The notes below the pieces were generated by a model, which was not told the origin of the DNA, searched no databases, and saw nothing but the letters and a program-made list of their open reading frames with translations. The position numbers and the translations under genes were made by a program. This document shows positions 1 through 9,500 of a stretch of DNA of 64,000 nt, in pieces. Source of the stretch: Yersinia similis (GTDB lineage: Bacteria > Pseudomonadota > Gammaproteobacteria > Enterobacterales > Enterobacteriaceae); contig NZ_CGBP01000016.1 of assembly GCF_001053095.1 (NCBI RefSeq), forward strand, positions 39,705 through 103,704, read 5' to 3'. Numbering within the stretch: position 1 is the stretch's first letter; every line of letters begins with the position of its first letter.

Positions 1-198
1 TCCCGGTTGCATACGAGCAACAAAAGCGCGGGGCACGCGCAGGGGGAATAAACGACGAGCACCGGTGCCTTGTTGCAGGTGGGGGTGTTCATTTAAGAAC
101 AAAATACGTAGCAATTCGTCCGGATCAGTAATTACATCGGCGAGTTGTTGCAACCAATCTTCTCTAATTGGCATGTTTCGGGTTACAATACTTGCCAT
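1..198 (-). CDS. epmB: EF-P beta-lysylation protein EpmB, N-terminal part only
   Basis: The gene runs off the left edge; 66 N-terminal residues are visible. The conceptual product starts [18 protein letters not shown] and closely matches the N-terminus of E. coli EpmB (YjeK), a radical-SAM lysine 2,3-aminomutase that converts L-lysine to the (R)-beta-lysine used to modify elongation factor P. I chose the ATG at 198 rather than the internal ATG at 174 because the eight extra residues align with the E. coli start. The radical-SAM CxxxCxxC motif lies outside the window. The gene is divergent from efp with 35 bp between start codons, the expected arrangement for a modification enzyme beside its target. 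Confidence 0.9.
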   Translation of the reverse strand, partial: MASIVTRNMPIREDWLQQLADVITDPDELLRILFLNEHPHLQQGTGARRLFPLRVPRAFVARMQPG

Positions 199-233
199 TT
201 TTTAGGCTTACTACCAGTTTCTTGAGGACCATC

Positions 234-800
234 ATGGCCAGTTATTATAGCAACGATTTTCGTCCCGGTCTTAAAATCATGTTCGAGGGCGAACCTTATG
301 CAGTTGAGTCGAGCGAGTTCGTAAAACCCGGCAAAGGCCAGGCTTTTGCTCGTGTTAAGATGCGCCGCCTGCTGACTGGTGGGCGCGTTGAAAAGACCTT
401 TAAATCAACAGATTCTCTGGAAGGTGCTGACGTTAATGATATGAACCTGACTTACCTGTATAACGACGGTGAGTTCTGGCATTTCATGAATAACGAGACT
501 TACGAACAGCTGCAAGCTGATGCCAAGGCCGTTGGTGATAACGGTAAATGGCTGATTGACCAAGCTGAATGTATCGTAACTCTGTGGAACGGCCAGCCAA
601 TTACTGTGACCCCACCAAACTTTGTTGAGCTTGAAATCGTTGATACTGATCCAGGCCTGAAAGGCGACACTGCGGGTACGGGTGGTAAGCCTGCAACCTT
701 GAGCACCGGTGCCGTGGTTAAAGTGCCATTATTCGTACAGGTTGGCGAAATCATCAAAGTTGATACCCGCTCTGGCGAATATGTTTCTCGCGTGAAGTAA
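234..800 (+). CDS. efp: Translation elongation factor P
   Basis: 188 residues, the usual length. EF-P binds ribosomes stalled at consecutive prolines and promotes peptide-bond formation. Three beta-barrel domains are expected: KOW-like N-domain (about 1-63), central OB (about 64-128) and C-terminal OB (about 129-188). The modified lysine is visible as K34 in [12 protein letters not shown], the site beta-lysylated by EpmA using beta-lysine from EpmB. The reading frame stays open upstream to 168, but MASYYSNDF at 234 matches the E. coli start, so the extra 22 residues are rejected. epmB is divergent next to it and epmA is 4.7 kb downstream. The rho-independent terminator downstream is split by a YPAL element. 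Confidence 0.97.
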   Translation: MASYYSNDFRPGLKIMFEGEPYAVESSEFVKPGKGQAFARVKMRRLLTGGRVEKTFKSTDSLEGADVNDMNLTYLYNDGEFWHFMNNETYEQLQADAKAVGDNGKWLIDQAECIVTLWNGQPITVTPPNFVELEIVDTDPGLKGDTAGTGGKPATLSTGAVVKVPLFVQVGEIIKVDTRSGEYVSRVK

Positions 801-888
801 GCCGTGATAGCTAGGTTTGTAATAGCCAGTTTGTAATAGCTAGGTTCGTAAGAACTAAGTCGTAATCAATCGCGCTAAGAACGAAAGG

Positions 889-910
889 AAACCGCTTAAA
901 CGGCGGTTTC
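889..910 (+). terminator. efp rho-independent terminator, left copy
   Basis: AAACCGC, a TTAAAC loop and GCGGTTT form a hairpin about 90 bp after the efp stop. The same 21 bp recur at 1090-1110 on the other side of the inserted YPAL element, so this copy is one half of an apparent target duplication. It is followed directly by CAGACTGC rather than a U-run. Confidence 0.75.
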
Positions 911-1089
911 AGACTGCTGACAAACCCCGATGACTCGATCTTGAACGGTGAGGATAGGCAGAAGAGTAAAGAGTCCGCGCCAAGGATGGCGCGGCTCGAG
1001 CCCCCAGGGAAGGCTATTTTTATACAGGGAAGCCGGCGTCTTTACGATCTGCCTGTTCTCTCCGTCGCGGGCACTTTGTCAATAACCTC
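910..1089. mobile_element. YPAL-type palindromic miniature element
   Basis: This ~180-bp imperfect palindrome has related ends (CTGCTGACAAA on the left, inverted TTATTGACAAA on the right) and internal complementary blocks such as GGATAGGCAGAAGAGTAAAG with its imperfect inverse further right. It carries no plausible gene. A nearly identical copy lies in reverse orientation at 59298-59475, with differences only in a short central segment and one other base. It is flanked by 21-bp direct copies of the efp terminator, which suggests transposition into the terminator with target duplication. Size, palindromic form and terminator targeting fit the YPAL family described in yersiniae; the family name is from memory. 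Confidence 0.8.
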
Positions 1090-1112
1090 AAACCGCTTAA
1101 ACGGCGGTTTTC
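1090..1112 (+). terminator. efp terminator, right (duplicated) copy
   Basis: This is the same AAACCGC...GCGGTTT hairpin as at 889, followed by TTC. It is probably the working terminator end after the YPAL insertion, because it keeps one more T than the left copy. Confidence 0.7.
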
Positions 1113-1182
1113 TGTTATCTGGCGCTAGCAATATTGCCGCTAATTATTGAGCGTGATAATGTATTGTTCTTATCTCTCCGCT

Positions 1183-1239
1183 GGCTGGGACGACCCAGTT
1201 ACGCATCTGTTTTTCGGGGACGGCCCCGCCTGAGCGAGG
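1183..1239 (+). promoter_or_regulatory. Guanidine-II (mini-ykkC) riboswitch upstream of gdx
   Basis: Two short hairpins have the diagnostic ACGR tetraloops: CTGGG-ACGA-CCCAG (1185-1198) and CGGGG-ACGG-CCCCG (1215-1228). They are joined by a 16-nt T-rich linker and followed by a GCGAGGT ribosome binding site 8 nt before the gdx start. This is the two-hairpin architecture of the guanidine-II riboswitch, whose loops dimerise around guanidinium. The gene behind it encodes a guanidinium exporter, which fits well. The distance to the binding site suggests translational control. Confidence 0.88.
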
Positions 1240-1247
1240 TTGTTACC

Positions 1248-1562
1248 ATGGCTTGGATTATTCTGGTTATTGCTGGTCTATTAGAGGTTATTTGGGCCAT
1301 TGGCTTGAAGTATTCTCATGGGTTTTCGCGGCTGACGCCGAGCATCATTACCCTTGTGGCGATGGCTGCCAGTGTCTTTCTGTTGGCCTATGCGATGAAA
1401 AGTTTGCCAGCAGGCACGGCTTACGCTGTTTGGACTGGTATTGGTGCGGTAGGTACTGCCATTTTAGGGATTGTGCTACTGGGGGAGTCAGCCAGTCTGG
1501 CGCGGATATTAAGCTTAGGGCTGATTCTGGCAGGGATTATCGGTTTGAAGTTAGCATCATAA
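1248..1562 (+). CDS. gdx: Guanidinium exporter Gdx (SugE), SMR family
   Basis: 104 residues with four hydrophobic helices, typical of small multidrug resistance proteins. The product begins [23 protein letters not shown]13 in the GLLEV motif of helix 1 is the conserved proton/substrate-coupling glutamate, and [14 protein letters not shown] marks helix 3. It matches E. coli SugE, now known as the proton-coupled guanidinium exporter Gdx, along its full length. The ATG at 1248 follows the riboswitch; the longer frame starting at 1134 would translate through the riboswitch and is rejected. The gene is single and faces the frd operon, with a terminator hairpin between. Confidence 0.94.
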   Translation: MAWIILVIAGLLEVIWAIGLKYSHGFSRLTPSIITLVAMAASVFLLAYAMKSLPAGTAYAVWTGIGAVGTAILGIVLLGESASLARILSLGLILAGIIGLKLAS

Positions 1563-1671
1563 AGCTTGTGTCATCACGTTATGTGTCATAAGGCGGCAAG
1601 GCCCTTCACTGGTGGCCTACGGAGGTCAAGTGAGCTGTGAAGTTATGACAACCGAACTGATCGCTTTAACC

Positions 1672-1704
1672 AAAGAACGGCCTGCCAGAATAGCAGGCCG
1701 CTAA
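1672..1704 (-). terminator. frd operon terminator
   Basis: CGGCCTGC and GCAGGCCG (1678-1685 and 1693-1700) form a perfect 8-bp stem. Read on the minus strand it is followed by TTCTTTGG, so it probably ends the frdABCD transcript. It may also stop gdx transcription from the other side. Confidence 0.7.
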
Positions 1705-1724
1705 TACTGTATGAGTGACTATGA

Positions 1725-2081
1725 CTACAGTGTCAGCACACCGATAAAAGTGACCACACTCAAAATTGCCGCAAGGCCATAAAATACCCATTTCCCTGCC
1801 GGGACGTGGATTTTCAAATCATGCATGGCATGGTGAATACGGTGTAAACCGCACCATAAAGGCAAAATGACCATCAGCAGCAGGAATACCCGGCCAATAA
1901 AGCTCTGACAAAATGCCAGAATACGTTCGTAGCTCAGCGCGTCACCTGGGAATGCACCCAATGGCAATAAAATAGCGACCAGCAGAATAATCGCTGGGGC
2001 AATAATTGCACCCCACATGCCACCAGCACCAAACAGACCCCAGAAGATCGGTTCATCGGAGCGTTTAGGGACTTGATTCAT
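1725..2081 (-). CDS. frdD: Fumarate reductase membrane subunit D
   Basis: 118 residues with three predicted membrane helices (about 18-43, 60-82 and 95-117). FrdD and FrdC anchor the FrdAB dimer to the inner membrane and bind menaquinol, the electron donor for fumarate reduction in anaerobic respiration. The N-terminus [21 protein letters not shown] is typical of the family. It is the last gene of the frd operon, 16 bp after frdC, with a terminator downstream. Confidence 0.96.
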   Translation of the reverse strand: MNQVPKRSDEPIFWGLFGAGGMWGAIIAPAIILLVAILLPLGAFPGDALSYERILAFCQSFIGRVFLLLMVILPLWCGLHRIHHAMHDLKIHVPAGKWVFYGLAAILSVVTFIGVLTL

Positions 2082-2097
2082 CTTTTTCTCCTCCGGG

Positions 2098-2490
2098 TTA
2101 GAGTAAGGCGACGGCCAGGATAATCGCGCTAGCCATGACAGTCACAACCCATAGCGCCTTAATCACTGGCTCTGGACTCATTTTTTCGCTTTTAACGATA
2201 ATATTGACCGCTTTCGGTGCCAGCTCAAACCAAGTTTTGGTGTGTAGCAGCGCGGCGAATAGCGTAAGGATATTCAGAAATAGCACCAGCGGGTTTTGCA
2301 GGAAGCCGATAAACCCTTCCCACCCTTCGGGGCCACTCTTCAGTGCGAATACACCGTAAATCAATAGCACACTAAACCACACGGCTGGAATGGATGTACC
2401 TTCACGCAGCATATAAAAACGGTAGAAACCGAGCTGTTGCCACCAGTTTGGTGCCATGGTTCGAACATAAGCTTTACGTTTGGTTGTCAT
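2098..2490 (-). CDS. frdC: Fumarate reductase membrane subunit C
   Basis: 130 residues with three membrane helices (about 30-55, 65-88 and 108-130). The product [18 protein letters not shown] matches E. coli FrdC closely, including E29, which in E. coli takes part in menaquinol binding. It lies 16 bp after frdB and 16 bp before frdD, so all four subunits share one transcript. Confidence 0.96.
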   Translation of the reverse strand: MTTKRKAYVRTMAPNWWQQLGFYRFYMLREGTSIPAVWFSVLLIYGVFALKSGPEGWEGFIGFLQNPLVLFLNILTLFAALLHTKTWFELAPKAVNIIVKSEKMSPEPVIKALWVVTVMASAIILAVALL

Positions 2491-2506
2491 TGCTGTCTCC
2501 CCTCCC

Positions 2507-3241
2507 TTATTGTGGTTTCAGCATAGCGATCATAAAGTCTTTCGCACTTTCGACCTTGCCCTGCTGGATAGCAGCAGCGGGATCAACGTGTTTTGGACAA
2601 ACTTCAGAACAGTAGCCGACGAAGGTACAGCTCCATACGCCATTTTTACCGTTTAGCTGAGGCATACGCTCTTTCTTACCGTGGTCACGGCTGTCCAGAT
2701 TGTAACGGTGCGCCAGGGTGATTGCGGCGGGGCCAATAAACTCAGGGTTTAAGCCAAACTGTGGGCAGGCGGCATAGCACAAACCACAGTTGATACAGCC
2801 GGAAAACTGATGGTATTTCGCCATCTGGGCTGGTGTCTGCTTATTAGGCCCATCCTTGGGTAGACGTTCGTTGCCAATAATATAAGGTTTGATGGCTTCC
2901 AGACTTTCGATAAAGTGAGTCATATCAACTACTAAATCGCGTTCAATCGGGAAGTTACCCAGCGCTTCGACTTTCATCCCCGCAGTATATTCCCGCAGGA
3001 AGGTCTTACAGGCGAGTTTCGGCACCTTGTTGACCATCATGCCGCAGGAGCCACAAATCGCCATTCGACAAGACCAGCGATAAGATAGATCCGGTGCCAG
3101 GTTATCTTTGATATAACCCAGTGCGTCGAGTAGAGACGTCTGTTCATCGTAAGGCACTTCGAAAGTTTCAAAGTGAGGTTCGCTATCACGTTCCGGGTTA
3201 TAGCGCATGACTTCCATTTTCAGGACGTTCATATCAGTCAT
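2507..3241 (-). CDS. frdB: Fumarate reductase iron-sulfur subunit
   Basis: 244 residues, the same length as E. coli FrdB. All three Fe-S cluster motifs are present: C58, C63, C66 and C78 for [2Fe-2S]; C149, C152, C155 for [4Fe-4S] with C159, C205, C211 and C215 shared with the [3Fe-4S] cluster. It carries electrons from menaquinol in FrdCD to the FAD of FrdA. Its start overlaps the frdA stop by 8 bp, indicating translational coupling. A second in-frame ATG lies at codon 4; either could be used. Confidence 0.97.
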   Translation of the reverse strand: MTDMNVLKMEVMRYNPERDSEPHFETFEVPYDEQTSLLDALGYIKDNLAPDLSYRWSCRMAICGSCGMMVNKVPKLACKTFLREYTAGMKVEALGNFPIERDLVVDMTHFIESLEAIKPYIIGNERLPKDGPNKQTPAQMAKYHQFSGCINCGLCYAACPQFGLNPEFIGPAAITLAHRYNLDSRDHGKKERMPQLNGKNGVWSCTFVGYCSEVCPKHVDPAAAIQQGKVESAKDFMIAMLKPQ

Positions 3242-5048
3242 TCGCTTGCTCCTTATCCTTTAAATCTTGTGCATCTTTTGCGTCTTGGGCGGTGGCTTCG
3301 CCACCATAGACCCGCTTGGCCGGTACCAGTTTGGTGATTTTCACATCGCTGTATTCAATACGCGGTGCACCACCCGGCGTATGGAAGGCTAAGGTGTGTT
3401 TGAGGAAGTTAACGTCATCACGTTCGGTACAGCCTTCGTCCAAACGCTGGTGGGCACCACGAGATTCTTTACGATTGAGCGCAGAATGTGCCATGCATTC
3501 GGCCACATCCAAACCATAACCCAGCTCAATGGTGTAGAGCAGATCAGTATTAAATACGCTGGAGTTATCAGTGATTTTCACACGTTTGAAACGTTCTTTC
3601 AGCTCGGCCAGTTTATCCACGGTTTTCTGCATCAGTTCCGGTGTACGGTAAATACCGCAACCCTCTTCCATCGACAGACCCATTTCATCGCGAATCTTAG
3701 ACCAGTTCTCAGTTCCTTCCTGTTTCATCAAATTGCTCAGGCGGGTTTCCACGTCACGAGTTTGGGCATCCAGTGCGCTACCATTTGCTGGGCCGCTTTC
3801 CATAGCCCGTAAAGCCGCTTGTTCACCGGCCACACGGCCAAATACCACCAGTTCAGCCAATGAATTGGAACCTAAACGGTTAGCGCCGTGCAGGCCAACA
3901 GAAGAGCATTCGCCGACCGCAAACAAGCCTTTGATTCGGGTTTCACATCGCGGATTGGTTTCGATACCGCCCATGGTGTAGTGCGCGGTTGGGCGTACAG
4001 GGATGGGGTCTTTAACCGGGTCAACACCGACATAGGCTTTTGCCAATTCGCAAATAAACGGCAGGCGCTCAAGTAGTTTTTTCTCACCCAGATGGCGTAA
4101 ATCCAGATAAACTACATCACCACGTGGCGTCGCAACCGTGCGGCCAGCACGCCATTCATGCCAGAATGCTTGCGAAACTTTATCCCGCGGGCCTAATTCC
4201 ATGTACTTGTTTTTAGGTTCACCGAGTGGCGTTTCAGGCCCCATGCCGTAATCCTGCAAGTAACGATAGCCGTCTTTATTAACCAGAATTCCGCCTTCAC
4301 CACGGCAACCTTCAGTCATCAGGATGCCAGAGCCCGGCAAGCCCGTTGGGTGATATTGTACAAATTCCATATCCCGCAGTGGAACGCCATGGTGGAATGC
4401 CATCCCCATACCATCCCCGGTAACAATACCGCCGTTGGTGTTATAACGATAAACCCGGCCAGCCCCCCCTGTGGCCATGATCACGGCGTTCGCGCGGATT
4501 TGTACGCGGGTGCCTTCCATCATATTCATGGCAACTACACCGCGTGCCTGACCATCGTCTACCAGAATATCCAAGACGAAATGCTCATCAAAACGCTGAA
4601 TTTGCGGATACTTAAGGGAGGTTTGGAATAGGGTGTGCAGCATGTGGAAACCGGTTTTATCGGCAGCAAACCATGTGCGCTCAATTTTCATACCACCAAA
4701 GCGGCGGACGTTAACCGAACCATCCTCTTTGCGGCTCCATGGGCAGCCCCAAATTTCTAACTGTGCCATTTCTTCGGGGCAACTGTGGACAAAATGGTCA
4801 ACAACATCTTGTTCGCATAACCAGTCACCGCCCGCAACGGTATCGTGGAAATGATAGTCAAACGTATCGTGGTCCTGTGTGACGGCAGCTGATCCCCCCT
4901 CGGCAGCCACGGTATGGCTACGCATTGGGTAAACTTTCGAGATCAAAGCAATCTTCAGTTGGGGGTTGGCTTCCGCTGCGGCTATTGCTGCACGTAAGCC
5001 AGCACCTCCGGCCCCGATAATGGCAAGATCGGCGTTAAAGGTTTGCAC
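3234..5048 (-). CDS. frdA: Fumarate reductase flavoprotein subunit
   Basis: 604 residues. FrdA reduces fumarate to succinate at a covalently bound FAD on the cytoplasmic face. The dinucleotide fold [10 protein letters not shown] is at 12-21, the FAD-linked histidine is H45 in [10 protein letters not shown], and catalytic-site segments such as [21 protein letters not shown] and [10 protein letters not shown] are intact. The start is GTG, as in E. coli. It is the first gene of frdABCD, behind a promoter with an FNR-type site. The C-terminus is lysine- and aspartate-rich. Confidence 0.97.
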   Translation of the reverse strand: MQTFNADLAIIGAGGAGLRAAIAAAEANPQLKIALISKVYPMRSHTVAAEGGSAAVTQDHDTFDYHFHDTVAGGDWLCEQDVVDHFVHSCPEEMAQLEIWGCPWSRKEDGSVNVRRFGGMKIERTWFAADKTGFHMLHTLFQTSLKYPQIQRFDEHFVLDILVDDGQARGVVAMNMMEGTRVQIRANAVIMATGGAGRVYRYNTNGGIVTGDGMGMAFHHGVPLRDMEFVQYHPTGLPGSGILMTEGCRGEGGILVNKDGYRYLQDYGMGPETPLGEPKNKYMELGPRDKVSQAFWHEWRAGRTVATPRGDVVYLDLRHLGEKKLLERLPFICELAKAYVGVDPVKDPIPVRPTAHYTMGGIETNPRCETRIKGLFAVGECSSVGLHGANRLGSNSLAELVVFGRVAGEQAALRAMESGPANGSALDAQTRDVETRLSNLMKQEGTENWSKIRDEMGLSMEEGCGIYRTPELMQKTVDKLAELKERFKRVKITDNSSVFNTDLLYTIELGYGLDVAECMAHSALNRKESRGAHQRLDEGCTERDDVNFLKHTLAFHTPGGAPRIEYSDVKITKLVPAKRVYGGEATAQDAKDAQDLKDKEQAND

Positions 5049-5078
5049 TGCGCTTCTCCATTGTTCAAGTGAAAATCT

Positions 5079-5151
5079 TATACCCTCCGTCCTTGTCGTT
5101 ACAGGGTGTTAGCTTACGGCCTGGCTGTAACGCCAATGATTTTGGGTATAT
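5079..5151. repeat. Short (about 70-bp) ERIC element
   Basis: The ends TATACCCTCCGTCCTTG and CAATGATTTTGGGTATA are those of the full ERIC copies here, but the central SD-like core is missing. This matches the short ERIC class. It lies in the frdA leader, so it is probably transcribed as part of the frd 5' untranslated region. Confidence 0.65.
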
Positions 5152-5266
5152 AAAGTGAGTCATTATTCTTTATGTATTCTTAATATTATTATTCCGCCAA
5201 CTTATTTCTCGGCGGTTAAGTTGATGATATTAAGCATAGCTATTTCTTACTTTTTGTATGGGAATA

Positions 5267-5309
5267 ATTATACCCAATGATAAGTCGCAGAAATTTGATG
5301 TGATCGATT
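5267..5309 (-). promoter_or_regulatory. frdABCD promoter with FNR-type site
   Basis: On the minus strand, AATCGATCACATCAAA (5294-5309) matches the E. coli frd FNR site in position and sequence, with a perfect ATCAA half-site and a weak other half. A TATAAT -10 lies at 5267-5272. Taking transcription to start near 5260 puts the site centre at about -41.5, the class II FNR position. This fits anaerobic activation of fumarate reductase. Confidence 0.7.
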
Positions 5310-5506
5310 GTTTTGTTTTATTTGAACCACCTCAAATGCATTACTGACAAAAATGTGATCCCAAACAGGATATGCTGGGAAACGCATTTTTTTACAGAGT
5401 GAAATGCTAAATTCAGGCCGAGAATTCGGCGGGTGCGTGACAGATTTGTCTGGGGCGCGGGATACGGGTAGACTGCATCCCCTGTTTGATTTCGGAGTTA
5501 ACCACC

Positions 5507-6484
5507 ATGAGCGAAACGGCAAGCTGGCAGCCAAGTGCACCTATCGCCAATTTGTTGAAGCGCGCAGCAATAATGGCAGAGATTCGGCGCTTTTTCGCTG
5601 ATCGGGGCGTATTAGAAGTAGAAACGCCAACCATGAGCCAAGCGACAGTGACGGACATTCATTTAGTTCCATTCGAAACCCGGTTTGTTGGCCCGGGCGC
5701 TGCCGATGGTTTGACGCTGTACATGATGACCAGCCCGGAATATCACATGAAGCGGTTGTTAGCGGCTGGGAGTGGCCCTATCTATCAACTGGGGCGCAGC
5801 TTCCGCAATGAAGAGGCTGGCCGCTATCATAATCCTGAATTCACCATGCTGGAATGGTACCGCCCTCATTATGATATGTATCGTTTAATGAATGAGGTGG
5901 ATGATCTGTTGCAGCAAATTTTGGATTGCAACAGCGCGGAGACTTTATCCTATCAGCAGGCATTTTTGCGCCATTTAGATATTGATCCGTTGTCTGCTGA
6001 AAAAGCACAATTGCGTGAAGTGGCGGCAAAACTGGATTTAAGCAATATTGCAGATACCGAAGAAGATCGCGATACGTTGCTGCAATTACTGTTTACTGTG
6101 GGTGTCGAACCTTATATTGGCCGGGATAAACCAGCATTTATTTATCATTTCCCGGCATCGCAGGCTTCTCTGGCTGAAATCAGTACCGAAGACCATCGTG
6201 TAGCGGAACGCTTTGAGGTTTACTTCAAGGGGATAGAACTAGCGAATGGTTTCCGAGAGCTGACTGACGGTGATGAGCAACTACAACGCTTTGAGCAGGA
6301 TAACCGTAACCGTGCGAAACGGGGCTTACCGCAGAATCCAATCGATATGAATCTCATCGCAGCGCTTAAGCAGGGCTTACCGGATTGTTCAGGCGTGGCT
6401 TTAGGGGTTGATCGCTTAGTGATGCTGGCGTTAAATGCGGAAAGGTTGAGTGATGTTATTGCCTTCCCTGTCAATATCGCCTAA
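5507..6484 (+). CDS. epmA: EF-P--(R)-beta-lysine ligase EpmA
   Basis: 325 residues, full family length. EpmA (GenX/PoxA/YjeA) resembles the catalytic core of class II lysyl-tRNA synthetase without the anticodon-binding domain; it attaches (R)-beta-lysine to K34 of EF-P. Class II motif 2 is visible as [22 protein letters not shown] (about 101-122), and motif 3 as [14 protein letters not shown] near the C-terminus. The start is the ATG at 5507 ([12 protein letters not shown]), which matches E. coli; seven upstream in-frame codons from 5486 are unlikely. It is divergent from frdA and convergent with mscM. Confidence 0.96.
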   Translation: MSETASWQPSAPIANLLKRAAIMAEIRRFFADRGVLEVETPTMSQATVTDIHLVPFETRFVGPGAADGLTLYMMTSPEYHMKRLLAAGSGPIYQLGRSFRNEEAGRYHNPEFTMLEWYRPHYDMYRLMNEVDDLLQQILDCNSAETLSYQQAFLRHLDIDPLSAEKAQLREVAAKLDLSNIADTEEDRDTLLQLLFTVGVEPYIGRDKPAFIYHFPASQASLAEISTEDHRVAERFEVYFKGIELANGFRELTDGDEQLQRFEQDNRNRAKRGLPQNPIDMNLIAALKQGLPDCSGVALGVDRLVMLALNAERLSDVIAFPVNIA

Positions 6485-6532
6485 TTCCCCTTCGTCCTTG
6501 GCGCTGCAGCGGTGTTAGCGGCGTTCACTTAC
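6485..6532. repeat. ERIC-like remnant
   Basis: CCCCTTCGTCCTTGGCGCTGCAGCGGTGTTAGCGGCGTTCACTTAC resembles the left half of the ERIC copies in this window in shortened form, without the right end. It lies directly after the epmA stop. Confidence 0.45.
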
Positions 6533-6536
6533 AAAA

Positions 6537-6580
6537 ACAAATGCCCTGACCAGTGAAGGCGCAGGGCATTTCTATTTCTT
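6537..6580. terminator. Bidirectional terminator between epmA and mscM
   Basis: AAATGCCCTG and CAGGGCATTT flank a short loop and are followed by a T-rich stretch on both strands. It lies between the convergent genes epmA and mscM and can serve both. Confidence 0.75.
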
Positions 6581-6591
6581 ACTCACTGAGA

Positions 6592-9500
6592 TTACAAGCT
6601 ACCCGGTGTACGGCTGCGGGCCGAAGAAATAACACGTCCAGTGCCGCGGCCCAGAGTTTCCAACCGTGCCTGGAACGGTGGGAATGGCAGGGTAATACCG
6701 TGCTCACGGTAACCAGCCAGAATCAACTGATGGATTTCATGGCGCAGTGGCATCCGGTGGCCCATTTCAGCGGCATAAATACGCAGTTCGAAAATCTGAA
6801 TCCCTTGCTGTAGATCGACCAGATAGACCTCTGGAGGAGGGGTATCCAGGACTAACGTGCAGCGCTGGGCCGCAGTCATTAATACGTTAGTGACTTCCTC
6901 ACTGCTGGTTTCCGCAGGTGCCGGAACGGTTAGTACCACACGAGTAATGGAATCCGAGAGTGACCAGTTAATAAATTGCTCGGTAATAAAAGCTTTATTC
7001 GGCACAATAATTTCTTTGCGGTCCCAATCGGAAATTGTGGTGGCGCGCGTATTGATTTTAGTCACGCTACCGGTGAGATCACGAATGGTTACGGTATCGC
7101 CGATTCGGATCGGCTTTTCGAACAGAATGATCAGGCCAGAAACAAAGTTGGCAAAAATCTCCTGTAAACCAAAACCCAGACCTAAACCGAGTGCGGCAAC
7201 CAACCATTGGAACTTCGCCCATTCAATCCCGAGTAGGGAGAACCCAAGCAAGCCACCAAATAAGATCACCAGATATTTGGTGATTGTGGAAATGGCATAG
7301 CCGGTTCCCGGCGTCAGATCCAAATGCTGTAACAGTGCCAGCTCCAGTAATGCGGGCAGATTACGCACCAACTGGGCGGTGATAATCAGCACCAAGACGG
7401 CGATCAATAAAGATCCCATGGTGATCGGCTGTACTGATTCAATACCGTTGATGGTGGAAGACACATCCCACAAGCGAATGTTTTCCAAGAAGCCAAAAGC
7501 GGAATGAATTTCAGACCACAGCGCGATCACTGAAACCAAGGCTATCATGGTCAGGATCGACCTAACTAACCGTAAGGATTGGGCGCTGATCACATCCAAA
7601 TCAATGATTGGCTCCTCGACATCAATCGAGCCTTCGGTGCTGTTACTGTGTGGCGAATCTTCCTCACCACGGGCACGCTGCGCGAGAATATCGGCGCGGC
7701 GCTGCTTGGCGCGATCAAAGGCAATACGCCGCCGCTGAATCAGCATCCAGCGGCGGATAATATGATAGACCACCAACAGGAAGAACCAGATAGCGACCGA
7801 GGTCTCCAGACGTGCCAGCAGCGCTTGTGAGGTGGTGAGATAGCCTAATGCTGAGGCCAGTGCCGCAATTAATGGTGCTGATAGCAGTAGCCCCCACAGC
7901 GCCACGTTAATAATATTCTCACCCGAACCTTTTTTATCCAGATACAGCGGAATACCCGCCCGTTTCAGGCTGTTTGTGACCAAACTTAATGCAATACACA
8001 GCAAAATAAAGCACAGCCGGCCCAGTGTCCCAGCAAATTCACGGTCGTTATAATTTTCAAAAGTAATCAGTGCCATCATCAAGGGGACAATCAACCACAC
8101 TGACAGACGGTAAAAACGCATTGCTCGCGCAACTTGTGTGGGCGACCAGCGGAAGTGAGTAATAAACAACCCGTGCGGATGAGCAAATGAGGCGCTGATC
8201 ATAAACACCCAGAGCACGGGCACGGTGGCGGTGACGGCATTGCCAATCGCAATGGCCATCGGATATGACCAGGCATTTTGCAGGCCATAACCCAGAGCCG
8301 CCCATAAGACTGGCAAGGGGAGAGCCATCAGAATTGACCAGAATACCGTACGTAATGTCAGGGAGAAGTGGTCCTGCGTCACTTTGCCCACCCGGCTACT
8401 GGCACGCTCAAGAAAGGCATGGTAGTGGCGGCGTGAGCTAATACTGAAACCGACAAACAGCAGGGCAGCGATAATGGGCAGCAGGGTTTCCTGGCTAGTC
8501 ATCATCATGACAAAAGCGCCACTCAACTGTGACAAGGTATCCAGTGACAGTAGGCGAGTTAGGTCTTGAGCCACGGTAATGGGATAAGAAAGCGAAATAG
8601 GGCTGACATCTGCCACCCAGAACAGATAGCGGTGAGTCGCTTCACGTACCCCATTTAATGCGTCAACCAACTGACTGTTGGCCACTTTTAGTTTGGTCAG
8701 TTCCAGGATTTGCGTGTCATAGCCTGAAAGCAGAGAATTCAGTAATTCGCTCTGTGTCCGCCATTGGGCATCCAGAATACGTTGCTGATCGGGCGTGAGC
8801 GGGGTGCCATCATCCTGTTTTAATGTGGTTTTCTGTTGCTGTAACTTTTCCAGCATATCTTCATATTGCAAGCGCTGAACTCGCAACTGTGCCATATCAC
8901 GATCCAGTTGCTGGGATTTGGGCATCTCTGGCAGCCTAGCGACCTGCGCTCGCAGGGTTTCCCCTAACACTGTTGAGACCCCAAGCCATTGAGCCTGTTC
9001 ACGGATGGTGTTTAGTGCTTGCCGGACTTGTTGAGTTTGCGCGACAGCCTGGCGTTGCTGGGAAGAGATAAGATCAATCCGCTGTACCTGCTGATTAAGC
9101 GCCTGAGATAACTCACGGTTTCTTTGTAACTGCTGGATGATAGATTCGGGTAAATCCCCCCCTTGCTCTGCCAGCAATTCTGTCCGCTCAAGTGCCTGTT
9201 CCGCGGCTTGCTGGCGTTGATTATTCAGGTTATTACGTAGGGATTGGAGCTGAGCTTGAACCCGTGCTTCGCGCTTTTTGTATAATTCTACTTGTAGCCG
9301 AGACAGCTCCTGCCGGTTATTGGCAGACAGTTGTGAAAGCTCTAATTCATTGACTTTGGCTTTACGAGCCACGGCTTCAGCTTGCAATAGCGTAAGCTGA
9401 GCCTGAGCGACAGGCGTCGAGGGATTACTTTGTGACTGAATCCGCGGGCCGATCTCTGCGAGCATTCGCCGGGCTTCGGACTGTTGTTGTGGTAATTGCC

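Noticed and set aside
941..1150. Open reading frame of 69 codons within the YPAL element
   Set aside because: It lies across a palindromic repeat that occurs elsewhere, lacks a ribosome binding site, and the product resembles no protein I know.
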